Shown piece by piece: positions 8,796 through 16,488 of a DNA stretch of 49,104 bases. The notes beneath the pieces were generated by a model, which searched no databases, was not told the DNA's origin, and was given only the letters and a program-made list of their open reading frames with translations. Source of the stretch: Planctomycetota bacterium (GTDB taxonomy: Bacteria > Planctomycetota > Brocadiia > Brocadiales > Brocadiaceae). The position numbers were made by a program, and so were the translations under genes. Every line of letters begins with the position of its first letter. Positions within the stretch are counted from its first letter, which is position 1. The stretch covers positions 1 to 49,104 of the forward strand of contig VGXX01000004.1 in NCBI GenBank assembly GCA_016873155.1. The letters are read 5' to 3'.

Positions 8796-9254
8796 TCATT
8801 CCTTTACCTTCCCAAAAACAAAATTTCCTATCAACTTTTCTATATCAATCGGCGGTTCTGTCTGATGTAATGAATCCCCGGGATTTATCAACGTGTCCGA
8901 TCCTCCGGGGGTTATTTCCACATATTTCTCTCCCAGCAGTCCTTTGGTGCGAATCGATGCAATGGCATCTTCCTGAAGTTTTATGTCGTCTTTTATTAGC
9001 AAAGTTACCACTGCCTGATAATCAATCAGTTTAATATCATCCACTTTGCCAACTTCAACACCTGATATTTCCACCACCGTGTCTTTTTTGAGTCCTTTGA
9101 CAGAGCTGAAGACGGCGTTGACCGGATAATGGTGGTCTCCAAGCAGGTTGACCTTCCCAAGCCTTACGGACATATAAGCCAGACAAAGCAAGCCGCAGAA
9201 AACAAAGATACCAACGATAATTTCAACGTCAAATTTCTTCATAATATTTGTCAC
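8796..9254 (-). CDS. mlaD: MlaD family MCE-domain protein
   Basis: This is the inner-membrane-anchored mammalian-cell-entry (MCE) domain protein, which forms a hexameric ring on the periplasmic face of the MlaFE transporter. One N-terminal membrane helix (residues about 10-32, VEIIVGIFVFCGLLCLAYMSVRLG) is followed by a single MCE domain (about 40-120: VNAVFSSVKGLKKDTVVEISGVEVGKV, then IRTKGLLGEKYVEITPGGS). At 152 aa the protein is of normal size for the short single-domain MlaD. It lies between mlaF and mlaC. Confidence 0.93.
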   Translation of the reverse strand: MTNIMKKFDVEIIVGIFVFCGLLCLAYMSVRLGKVNLLGDHHYPVNAVFSSVKGLKKDTVVEISGVEVGKVDDIKLIDYQAVVTLLIKDDIKLQEDAIASIRTKGLLGEKYVEITPGGSDTLINPGDSLHQTEPPIDIEKLIGNFVFGKVKE

Positions 9255-9277
9255 CTTTTAGATTATTGAGAACACGT

Positions 9278-10024
9278 TTATTGTATGGAAATAGGGCCTT
9301 CCAATTCTCCATGGACGAATTGATGAATCACAGGGTCTTGTGAGGTCTCTATCTCTGCCGGCGTTCCAGAAGCGATAATTTTGCCATTGTATAACATAGC
9401 AACACGATCTACCAAAGAAAAAATTGCGGGTATTTCATGAGTTACCATGATTGCTGTAAAATTAAGACTTTTCTGACAATCTCTGATCAGTTTATGTATT
9501 GCTTTTCCAATTAATGGGTCTAGCCCGGTTGTCGGTTCATCAAAAAGGACTATTTCGGGTTTCATAACGAGGCAGCGTGCAAGGGCAACTCGTTTTTTCA
9601 TACCGCCGCTTATCTCGGCAGGATATTTGTTTTCAGCGCCTGAGAGACCCACCCTGGTCAACTCTGCAAGCACCGTATCCTGAATTTGCGAGTCTTTCAT
9701 CCTGGTTTTTTCCCTGAGCGGGAATGCAACATTATCAAATACCGTGAGGGAATCGAAAAGGGCTCCTCCCTGAAAAACAATGCCACATCGTTCCTTTAAT
9801 TGTTTTAATAACTTACCCCTCAGCTTGCTGATATCCTGCTTATTTATCAATATCTTGCCCCGATCGGGTTTTGTCAGGCCGATAATAAGCTTGAGGAGCA
9901 CCGATTTCCCTTTACCACTGCCTCCTATCAAGGCCAGGGTTTGTCCCTCTTCTACCTTTAGGTTAACACCCCGAAGCACCTCGTGGTTTTTAAAACTTTT
10001 GTATAAATCGACAACCTCAATCAT
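9278..10024 (-). CDS. mlaF: MlaF family ABC transporter ATPase
   Basis: This is the cytoplasmic ATPase of the phospholipid ABC transporter MlaFEDB. Walker A is GGSGKGKS (residues about 34-41), the signature is ISGGMKKRVALARCL, in the MlaF-specific form with GGM rather than GGQ, Walker B is IVLFDEPTTGLDP, and the switch histidine is in VTHE. Length 248 aa is normal. It follows mlaE by 12 bases. No STAS-domain mlaB gene is seen in the operon, as in many bacteria outside the gamma-proteobacteria. Confidence 0.95.
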   Translation of the reverse strand: MIEVVDLYKSFKNHEVLRGVNLKVEEGQTLALIGGSGKGKSVLLKLIIGLTKPDRGKILINKQDISKLRGKLLKQLKERCGIVFQGGALFDSLTVFDNVAFPLREKTRMKDSQIQDTVLAELTRVGLSGAENKYPAEISGGMKKRVALARCLVMKPEIVLFDEPTTGLDPLIGKAIHKLIRDCQKSLNFTAIMVTHEIPAIFSLVDRVAMLYNGKIIASGTPAEIETSQDPVIHQFVHGELEGPISIQ

Positions 10025-10036
10025 AGGTTATTCAGA

Positions 10037-10819
10037 TTATGTTAATAATATTGATGTCATAAAGTAATCCCATATCAGGATCGTGACAGATGAAAGCACC
10101 ACTGCCTGGGTGGTTGCCTTGCTTACGCCTTCTGCCCCGTATCCGGTAAAATACCCCTTATAGCAGCTTATCCAGGTTATCAGCATACCAAAGCTCAGGG
10201 ATTTGTACAGACCCTCAAGGATGTCTTTCTCACTAACGAAATCTCGGATGCCGCCAAAATAGGTTCCGCTGGAGACGCCCGTAAGTCCCACACCCACGGC
10301 ATATCCTCCCCAAACGCCTACTACAACGAAGATTGCATTTAAGAGAGGGAGAGATATGATGCCTGCCAGCAAATTGGGGATGATGAGATATTTGTATGGG
10401 TTTAAGGCCATAGCGTCAAGGGCGTCAATTTGTTCGGAAATTCTCATAATGCCAATTTCTGCCGTTAATGCAGAGCCGGCGCGTCCGGTAACCATCAAGG
10501 CGGAAATAACCGGTCCAAGTTCCCGGATTAGTGAAAGAGCCACCACGGGACCCAGACTCGTTTCCGCGCCGAACTTGACTAAGGCATAATACGTCTGCAA
10601 TGCCAGCACCATTCCCGTGAATGATCCTGTCAGAACGATGACCAGGGTAGTCTTTACGCCAATGAAATTAATTTGCTTAACAATTCTTCGGAGTAAATAC
10701 GGAGGAAACACTACCCAGAAGAATGAGGTTGCCAGAAAACACGCCATCCTCCCCAGTTCCCTTATGAATGTATGGACAAAATTTCCAATAATTTTAAATG
10801 GTGTAAGAATCCAGTTCAC
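10037..10819 (-). CDS. mlaE: MlaE family ABC transporter permease
   Basis: This is the integral membrane permease of the Mla phospholipid transporter. Of 260 residues, an amphipathic N-terminal interfacial helix (about 1-20) is followed by about five membrane helices. Conserved MlaE motifs are TGMVLALQ, VALSLIRELGPVISALMVTGRAGSALTAEIG and MRISEQIDALDAMALNPYKYL (the coupling region for the ATPase), and NAIFVVVGVWGGY near residue 160. It starts 18 bases after the ruvC stop codon and is followed by mlaF. Confidence 0.95.
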   Translation of the reverse strand: MNWILTPFKIIGNFVHTFIRELGRMACFLATSFFWVVFPPYLLRRIVKQINFIGVKTTLVIVLTGSFTGMVLALQTYYALVKFGAETSLGPVVALSLIRELGPVISALMVTGRAGSALTAEIGIMRISEQIDALDAMALNPYKYLIIPNLLAGIISLPLLNAIFVVVGVWGGYAVGVGLTGVSSGTYFGGIRDFVSEKDILEGLYKSLSFGMLITWISCYKGYFTGYGAEGVSKATTQAVVLSSVTILIWDYFMTSILLT

Positions 10820-10837
10820 GAAAAAATTCTCTATTTT

Positions 10838-11326
10838 TTAAGATTTTTTATGTTCATGTGTGAGATTATGGCTATGGCAAATCGCAATGGCAAGCGCATC
10901 GGAGGCGTCTCTGGTCGCCGGGATTTCGGGCAAACCGAGGATGATTTTTACCATTTCCTGCACCTGCTCCTTGTGGGCATTCCCGTTGCCTACGACGGCT
11001 TTCTTTACGACCGTTGCAGCATATTCAGTAATGGGAATATTTGCCGATGCCGCGCACAGAAAGACAATGCCCCTTCCTTCGCCGATCTTTATTGCCGCTT
11101 TTATATTTTTGCCGTAAAAAACCTCTTCGATAGCCATTTGATCGGGTCGATGTTTGGAAATAATATCCATAATCTTACAGTAGATTGTCTTGAGTCTTTG
11201 GGGGAAATCCAGGTTTTTGCCGGCTTTTATAGAGCCATACTCGATGACGTGTGTTTTTGCGCCTCTCTTTTCTATTACGCCGTAACCAGCAACCTGTGTC
11301 CCCGGGTCAATTCCAAGAATTTTCAT
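10838..11326 (-). CDS. ruvC: Crossover junction endodeoxyribonuclease RuvC
   Basis: RuvC resolves Holliday junctions by paired nicks during recombination. The start MKILGIDPG at 11326 fits the family N-terminus exactly; an ATG nine codons upstream would add an extension not found in RuvC. Catalytic acids are visible: D7 in LGIDPGTQ, the glutamate in MAIEEVFYGKN, and the aspartates of DASDALAIAICH near the C-terminus. The product is 162 aa. It heads the reverse mla operon, 18 bases before mlaE; ruvA and ruvB are not in the window. The link between a recombination nuclease and lipid transport looks like shared transcription only. Confidence 0.95.
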   Translation of the reverse strand: MKILGIDPGTQVAGYGVIEKRGAKTHVIEYGSIKAGKNLDFPQRLKTIYCKIMDIISKHRPDQMAIEEVFYGKNIKAAIKIGEGRGIVFLCAASANIPITEYAATVVKKAVVGNGNAHKEQVQEMVKIILGLPEIPATRDASDALAIAICHSHNLTHEHKKS

Positions 11327-11353
11327 AAATAGTCGACAACCGTCTGGTCGCAA

Positions 11354-11666
11354 TATTTAATCTCTGTTTCCCGAAAATTTCAATACATTACTTTATATTA
11401 GTTTATTTGATTGTCAAGCAAATCTTGTAATAAAATTACCAAATTTATTTGTATAAAACAACTATCGTACCAATCAATATTGATGATGGGTGGTATTGAT
11501 GTATGTGTTAAATTTTTAATGATTTAGATAGACGAACATTTTAAAAAAAGAGCTACCAGGAAATCGAAAGGCAAGGTGGAGTAATTCTTACAAACGAAAA
11601 TTTTGCGGAAAACGGGTGCGTTGAACAAAAAGACCTGAAAATATTTCGCTTTATTATAAAATTATT
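11354..11666. other. AT-rich intergenic region between divergent ruvC and pyrD
   Basis: About 375 bases separate the two divergent operons. Apart from the candidate ruvC promoter and the pyrD promoter at its right end, the sequence is AT-rich with no open frame of note, no RNA gene I recognise and no convincing hairpin. Confidence 0.5.
11390..11417 (-). promoter_or_regulatory. Candidate promoter for ruvC-mla operon
   Basis: On the reverse strand a perfect TTGACA (11412-11417) stands 16 bases before TAAAGT (11390-11395), a 4/6 match to the -10 consensus. A TATAAA overlapping slightly upstream would give a spacing of only 14. The leader to the ruvC ATG would be about 55 bases. Confidence 0.45.
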
Positions 11667-11694
11667 TTTACATTTCCACAACGGTTACTATAAT
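11667..11694 (+). promoter_or_regulatory. Sigma70-type promoter of pyrD operon
   Basis: TTTACA (11667-11672, 5/6 to consensus) is followed after 16 bases by a perfect TATAAT (11689-11694). Transcription would begin near 11701, about 50 bases before the chosen pyrD ATG. The spacing of 16 equals that of the argB promoter. Confidence 0.7.
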
Positions 11695-11752
11695 ACTTAA
11701 ATTAAATTGCCTTTGGCAGTAAAAAAGATTGAAATTCCTGAACGTTATATTA

Positions 11753-12673
11753 ATGTCTGAAATAAACCTATCTGTCAACTTATGCGGTATTCAGTTATCA
11801 AATCCTACTATCCTGGCGTCGGGGATACTAGGCACGACGAAGGCATTGTTGAAACGCGTTGCAGAGAATGGCGCGGGCGCTGTAACGATTAAATCAATCA
11901 GTATCGAACCCCGGGAAGGGCACAAAAATCCTACGGTTATTACCTTTGAAGCAGGGATGTTAAACGCCGTTGGGTACTCAAATCCAGGCGTTGCAGCAGC
12001 CGCAAGGGAATTTACCGACCTTCAGGATGTCGGTGTGCCGGTAATTGCCAGTGTCATTGGCACACAAAAGGAGGATTTTGTACAGGTTGTCGAAGGGCTT
12101 TCTGCCCAAAAATTCTCAGCAATAGAGATTCCCCTTTCCTGTCCGCATACACCCGGATTTGGGCTTCTCGCAGGGCAGGGCACACCACAGGCAACCTTCG
12201 ATATAACATTTGCAGTAAGAAAGGTAACCAAATTACCGATATTCGTTAAGCTGTCTCCCAATATTCCGGAGATTTGTACGATTGCAAAGGCCGCGGAGGA
12301 TGCAGGCGCTGATGCCATAACGGCTGTCAACTCGATGGGTCCGGGTATGATCATTAACGTAGAAGCCCAAAAGCCCATCCTGAGTTTCAAGGTGGGCGGG
12401 GTTACCGGTGATGCCCTAAGACCCATTGCGGTAAGATGCGTGTATGATTTATATAAGGCCATAAAGATTCCTATTATTGGCGTGGGGGGGATTTCTACCG
12501 GGCGGCATGCTATTGAAATGATGATGGCAGGGGCGTCCGCTCTTGGGGTAGGGACGGGTGTTTATTCTCGCGGTATTGATGTTTTTAGAAAAGTGTGCGA
12601 AGAGATTCGTCTATGGATGCAGGAAAACGGTTTTAACAGTATAAAAGATATTGTGGGTGCAGCACATGATTGA
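11753..12673 (+). CDS. pyrD: Dihydroorotate dehydrogenase, class 1B catalytic subunit
   Basis: PyrD (PyrDB type) oxidises dihydroorotate to orotate in pyrimidine synthesis with FMN; electrons pass to NAD+ through PyrK encoded next door. The start MSEINLSVNLCG at 11753 fits the family. A TTG eight codons upstream (11729) is an alternative. Motifs are NPTILASGILG at the N-terminus, the active-site loop IPLSCPHTPGFG with the catalytic-type cysteine of class 1 enzymes, VKLSPN with an FMN-binding lysine, TAVNSMGPGM, and IPIIGVGGISTGRHAIEMMMAGASALGVGT for the FMN phosphate. The next gene overlaps its end by 8 bases. Confidence 0.94.
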   Translation: MSEINLSVNLCGIQLSNPTILASGILGTTKALLKRVAENGAGAVTIKSISIEPREGHKNPTVITFEAGMLNAVGYSNPGVAAAAREFTDLQDVGVPVIASVIGTQKEDFVQVVEGLSAQKFSAIEIPLSCPHTPGFGLLAGQGTPQATFDITFAVRKVTKLPIFVKLSPNIPEICTIAKAAEDAGADAITAVNSMGPGMIINVEAQKPILSFKVGGVTGDALRPIAVRCVYDLYKAIKIPIIGVGGISTGRHAIEMMMAGASALGVGTGVYSRGIDVFRKVCEEIRLWMQENGFNSIKDIVGAAHD

Positions 12674-13457
12674 ACAGCCTGTGATGGTGAAAATCTGCGA
12701 CATTCTGGAAGAATCACCGAGTGTGAAAACCTTCTTTTTCAAGCTCAATCCCTCCTATGAGCCGGGTCAGTTTGTCATGGTGTGGATTCCGCTTCTTGAT
12801 GAAAAACCTTTTACCCTCTCATATATACAGGAGGGACTTATAGGTATTTCTGTCTTGCGCAGAGGAGCATTTACCAATGCACTCCACAGCAAGAAAGCAG
12901 GAGACATGATTGGCATCAGAGGCCCTTACGGCAGGGGCTTTAATTTGCATACGCATTCCGACATATGTGCAGTGGGGGGCGGGATCGGGATGGCATCTCT
13001 GGCAACTCTTGTGGATAGATTAAACCTTGTATCTGAAAAACGTCAAGGTACTACCACTATCATACAGGGGGCAAGGACAGCCGCAGAAATACTCTATCAG
13101 AAACGGTTTGGAAATATGAAACTGTGCACCGACGACGGAACGGCTGGTTTTAAAGGGACTACCGTCGATTTACTCAGGGACTTACTCACAAAACAACACT
13201 TCCAGAAGGTCTATGCCTGCGGCCCAGAGCGGATGTTATACAAGGTCGTTAGATTGTGTAAAGAGCACGGTGTCGAATGCGAGGCTTCTTTGGAGAGGTA
13301 CATCAAATGTGGTTTTGGTGTGTGCGGCCAATGCGACTGCAGCGGTCAGCGGGTCTGTATTGACGGCCCTGTCTTTAATACGGAAGAATTAAGCCGTATG
13401 GATGACTTTGGCAGGATAACCATAACGAAAACAGGAGAAAGGGTTATTCACTCATGA
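12666..13457 (+). CDS. pyrK: Dihydroorotate dehydrogenase electron transfer subunit
   Basis: PyrK carries FAD and a [2Fe-2S] cluster and passes electrons from PyrD to NAD+. The ferredoxin-reductase-like fold shows EKPFTLSYI (FAD), GPYGRGF, AVGGGIGMASL (nucleotide loop) and YACGPERML. Near the C-terminus the cluster cysteines are clustered in KCGFGVCGQCDCSGQRVC, spaced as in PyrK. The ATG at 12666 overlaps the pyrD stop by 8 bases and is preferred over a GTG five codons upstream. The following glycosyltransferase overlaps by 4 bases (ATGA). Confidence 0.94.
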   Translation: MIEQPVMVKICDILEESPSVKTFFFKLNPSYEPGQFVMVWIPLLDEKPFTLSYIQEGLIGISVLRRGAFTNALHSKKAGDMIGIRGPYGRGFNLHTHSDICAVGGGIGMASLATLVDRLNLVSEKRQGTTTIIQGARTAAEILYQKRFGNMKLCTDDGTAGFKGTTVDLLRDLLTKQHFQKVYACGPERMLYKVVRLCKEHGVECEASLERYIKCGFGVCGQCDCSGQRVCIDGPVFNTEELSRMDDFGRITITKTGERVIHS

Positions 13458-14554
13458 ATCATAAACAGTCAAAACGACGGGACCTCCTGCGGAAATTGAT
13501 GCGTCTCATGTTTCGTACCATGCTGCGTGCTGTGGCAAAGACAGCGCCGGACGGCAATGAACCCCTTCCGGATTTAAGGGCGGCAAAACGGATTCTCCTT
13601 GTGCTCGTGAATTACCGCATGGGTAATACGGTATTAGCAACGCCCGCCGTGTCTGCTTTGATTGATGCCTTGCCTATGGTAGAATTTTCTTTTGTTGGCG
13701 GACCTTATGCATCCGGTATTCTTAAAGGATACAACCTGAAGCACGTTTATATCGTTAGTCGCCGGGACTCATGGTTACCCTTACGGATGGGGAGACTTAT
13801 TCGCACGCTGCGTCAGAAACGTTACGATGTTGCCATTCACCTTAGTATGGCAACTGCTTCGCTGGGTGCATTCATTATGTATGCTTCTGGCGCCAAACAT
13901 CGGATTGGGTGCCGCGGTTCAGTTGGCAATATTTTCTTCACGTCTGCCATGGAGCACCCACACTCATCCCACAAGGTAGACCAGGTCAACGAGTACATGA
14001 GACGGCTTGGCATCCATGCATCGGGTGAGCGAAAGCTGGCGCTCAGTAATGAGGAACGGTGTTGGGCCGAAAGTTTTTTCAGAGAAAGAATCCATAGCCC
14101 CAGTAGTCAGCCGATTGGCATTTTTGTTGGCAGCCGTCAACGCAAGGGCAAGTTCTGGGATATTTCAAACTTTAGTGTCGTAGCCAAAGGTCTCCGTTCG
14201 CACGGTTTTCCGGTTGTGGTTTTCATTGGACATGAAGAGGCATCACGGGAGGAACTCATTCGTGCTTCGCTGGGTGAGGCATTATATATAAAAGAGCCGG
14301 ACATTCGCAGGGTTGCGGCGCTCGTTTCCGGCTGTCGGGCTGTTTTCACCCCGGATTCTGGCCCAATGCACCTCTCGATTGCTGCGGGAACGAAAACCGT
14401 GGCGCTCTTTGTCAAACCGAACTTCGATCGATATGGACCACGCCAACCGCAAGGGGAGGTGGTCTTTGACCCCCATGGAACATCAGCCGATCGTGCGCTG
14501 CAAACAATTCTAAATCTCTGTACTCAGCCACGTGCCGCGTCTCCAACCATGTAA
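13454..14554 (+). CDS. Glycosyltransferase family 9 (heptosyltransferase-like)
   Basis: GT9 enzymes transfer heptose or similar sugars to lipopolysaccharide core from ADP-sugars. The 366-aa protein has a basic N-terminal leader (about 1-40), then ILLVLVNYRMGNTVLATPAVSALIDALP, the first GT-B strand and loop of the family. The C-terminal half carries IGIFVGSRQRKGKFW and the signature VFTPDSGPMHLSIAAGTKTVALF (near residues 295-317). The start ATG overlaps the pyrK stop, so it is translationally coupled to the pyrimidine genes. The sugar and acceptor cannot be told from sequence. The basic leader may associate with the membrane. Confidence 0.85.
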   Translation: MNHKQSKRRDLLRKLMRLMFRTMLRAVAKTAPDGNEPLPDLRAAKRILLVLVNYRMGNTVLATPAVSALIDALPMVEFSFVGGPYASGILKGYNLKHVYIVSRRDSWLPLRMGRLIRTLRQKRYDVAIHLSMATASLGAFIMYASGAKHRIGCRGSVGNIFFTSAMEHPHSSHKVDQVNEYMRRLGIHASGERKLALSNEERCWAESFFRERIHSPSSQPIGIFVGSRQRKGKFWDISNFSVVAKGLRSHGFPVVVFIGHEEASREELIRASLGEALYIKEPDIRRVAALVSGCRAVFTPDSGPMHLSIAAGTKTVALFVKPNFDRYGPRQPQGEVVFDPHGTSADRALQTILNLCTQPRAASPTM

Positions 14555-14690
14555 GCGTTTCAATACGCATTTTAAACAAAGTAATATCTGAATTTTATTG
14601 ACTTCACAAAATAAATATAGTATTTTCTACTCTTAAATATTTGTAAGTAAAGAGTGCCTTACAAGTCTTTATAATTTCCTTGCATTTTAT

Positions 14691-14763
14691 GCCCCCATCG
14701 TCTAGTGGCCCAGGATGTCAGGTTCTCAGCCTGAAGACAGGGGTTCAAATCCCCTTGGGGGTA
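14691..14763 (+). tRNA. tRNA-Glu (anticodon CUC)
   Basis: The 73-base sequence folds as a cloverleaf. The acceptor stem is GCCCCCA with TGGGGGT (the first pair a G-T wobble), with discriminator A at 14763. The D arm is GTCT...AGGA, the anticodon arm TCAGG/CCTGA around the loop TTCTCAG, giving anticodon CTC, and the T arm GGGG-TTCAAAT-CCCC. The overall sequence is close to bacterial tRNA-Glu. No CCA is encoded; the gene is followed by CATATAA. It stands alone, and a transposase remnant begins immediately downstream. Confidence 0.96.
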
Positions 14764-14769
14764 CATATA

Positions 14770-15411
14770 ATAGCGGCAATGGATGCAATGGAAGCCAATT
14801 CACCCGGAAATCAGAAAAACATCTTCCTGCGCTTTTTCGAGAACAAGCTATTTCAACTTTCTGCCGTTTTTTATCCCAAAATCCGCCAGCCAATGATGCG
14901 AACTGTGTGAGACATTATGAATCAAAATGGGAATTAAACGAATCCGAAATACTGCACTGCCTAAAAAGGGGATTCCTTTGGCGCATATTTTATGGATATG
15001 CGACAGGAGTTCGCAGCAGTAGGAAATTAGCCGAGAGGTGTATAAGTGATCATACGTACATTTATTTAATGCAAAGTTACACCCCGGATCATCGGACGAT
15101 CAGCGATTTCCGCAAGAATAATCTCAAGGAAATCGGGAAGTATTTTGTGGATATTGTCAGAATATTTAGCACATTAGGCTATAGCCATGTAGGGAAGATA
15201 CATAGATGGGACAAAGCTCAAAGGCAATGCCTCAGCGAAGCGGACGAATGATAGGGCAGGATTTGAGAAGTGGTTATCTGAGATAGAAGAAGCGTTAAAG
15301 GTCATGAAGGAAGAGGAAAAGTTAGTATCTGAAGAGGGAAGATTAAAATATTTTATGCGACTTTTAGAAACCACCCGTATTTTAAAAAAATATCGTTTTT
15401 TTGTCTTGTAG
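14770..15411 (+). pseudogene. Degenerate IS1182-type transposase N-terminal fragment
   Basis: One reading frame gives YGYATGVRSSRKLAER and, further on, DHRTISDFRKNNLKEIGKYFV, the hallmark N-terminal region of IS1182-group transposases (InsH/DUF772-like). Around 15200-15210 the frame shifts, and the neighbouring frame continues with IDGTKLKGNASAKRT, the segment holding the first catalytic aspartate, then a lysine/glutamate-rich helix ending at a TAG (15409-15411). The DDE C-terminal half is absent. The N-terminus also degenerates toward the tRNA. The element is therefore dead: frameshifted and truncated at both ends. Open frames that appear to begin inside the tRNA are not genes. Confidence 0.8.
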
Positions 15412-15445
15412 GCTTGTATTCTCGGACAACCTGTCAACTTCTGCC

Positions 15446-15482
15446 TCCCTTCTTTGCGTACCCTGTGTCTTTGCGGTGAGGT
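15446..15482 (+). repeat. Dispersed 'CTTTGCG' word repeat
   Basis: The sequence TTCTTTGCGTACCCTGTG followed by TCTTTGCGGTGA is a low-complexity word pattern. Related copies in this window include 1447-1462 (reverse complement sense), 25926-25950 and around 39370-39390. Similar words are scattered in many environmental genomes. Function is unknown; the copy lies directly upstream of the radical SAM gene start. Confidence 0.4.
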
Positions 15483-15498
15483 AAACTTTAATAAAACT

Positions 15499-16458
15499 AT
15501 GCAGATAGGCTTTGTCGAACGTAAAGGGCACGTCCTTACCAGATCCACGTTGAAATGCCTCAGTCAGGTGGCATCGATTAATCCGACACTGGGTTGCATC
15601 CACCAATGCGCTTATTGCTACGCAAGGGGTTACTCAATCTATCCCGGCGATGGCAAGGTGCTTGTTTATGGAAACATGCCTGAAAAATTAAAAAGAGAAT
15701 TGGTCTCACGTCGGAAGTTGCCTGCCTATGTATTTTTCAGCCCGACCTGCGATGTCCTGCAACCTATCCCGCAGGTACTCAAGATAACGTATGAGTTGAT
15801 GAAAGTTTTGCTGGAGTACGGCGTTGGTATAAACCTGCTTACCAAAGGCAGGATTCCCACAAAATTTCTTCAGTTGTTTGGAGAATACAAAGAATTGGTA
15901 CACATTCAACTCGGCATTACTACCTTAGATAGAGATATTCAGAAGAAGTTGGAACCTTACGCCGCAACGCCACAGGAAAGAATTCGAAATATTGAGCAGT
16001 TATGCTCAATAGGCATTACGCCGGAAGTAAAATTAGACCCGTTAATTCCCGGCATTACCGATACACAATCAAATCTAACAGCACTGTTTAAGACGCTTCA
16101 GGGATTTGGGGTAAATTCAACGGGTATCAATTATCTATTCCTCAGACCACAGATAAAGAAAAACCTTTACAAGGCGCTTGGGAAAACGCCTTTCCTGCCA
16201 AAAATCATGGAGCATTATCAGAACAGTAAGCCTATCAATTTACTGGCAGAACAATCCCGTGTTGTTGCCCTTGATGTGGAATACAGAAAACAGTCATACG
16301 AACAAATTTCTGCGTTGGCAAGCGATTTTGGGATTTATGCTTATGTGTGCGGTTGTAAAAATCCCGACATTACGGAAGAACCATTGTGTGGCATTAACTG
16401 GGGACAGCATTTTGAAAAGACCTTTATGCAAAAGCAATTATTTAAGGACGATGTTTAA
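15499..16458 (+). CDS. Radical SAM protein, SPL-like family
   Basis: The product binds a [4Fe-4S] cluster through a CX3CX2C motif, C33-C37-C40 in GCIHQCAYCYARG, and belongs to the radical SAM group that includes spore-photoproduct-lyase-like proteins of unknown substrate. Further features are FFSPTCDVLQPIP (near 78-90), a TIM-barrel core with LLTKG and IQLGITTLD, and LIPGITD near 192-198. The C-terminus has extra cysteines (YVCGCKNPD and LCG), possibly a second metal site. The ATG at 15499 is chosen because the upstream in-frame start (15454) lies inside a dispersed repeat. A specific reaction cannot be assigned. The five-haem cytochrome follows 30 bases downstream and may be co-transcribed. 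Confidence 0.8.
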   Translation: MQIGFVERKGHVLTRSTLKCLSQVASINPTLGCIHQCAYCYARGYSIYPGDGKVLVYGNMPEKLKRELVSRRKLPAYVFFSPTCDVLQPIPQVLKITYELMKVLLEYGVGINLLTKGRIPTKFLQLFGEYKELVHIQLGITTLDRDIQKKLEPYAATPQERIRNIEQLCSIGITPEVKLDPLIPGITDTQSNLTALFKTLQGFGVNSTGINYLFLRPQIKKNLYKALGKTPFLPKIMEHYQNSKPINLLAEQSRVVALDVEYRKQSYEQISALASDFGIYAYVCGCKNPDITEEPLCGINWGQHFEKTFMQKQLFKDDV

Positions 16459-16488
16459 TAAATTTAACCTTCGCTTATAATAATAACA

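Noticed and set aside
14555-14690. Promoter of tRNA-Glu (TTGACT at 14598, TATTTT at 14621)
   Set aside because: The -10 match is weak, and other pairings in this AT-rich stretch are as good, so I do not list it.
14680-15251. Open frames that begin within the tRNA-Glu gene
   Set aside because: Their first codons lie inside the tRNA cloverleaf. The only protein-like part is the transposase fragment further on, which is frameshifted.
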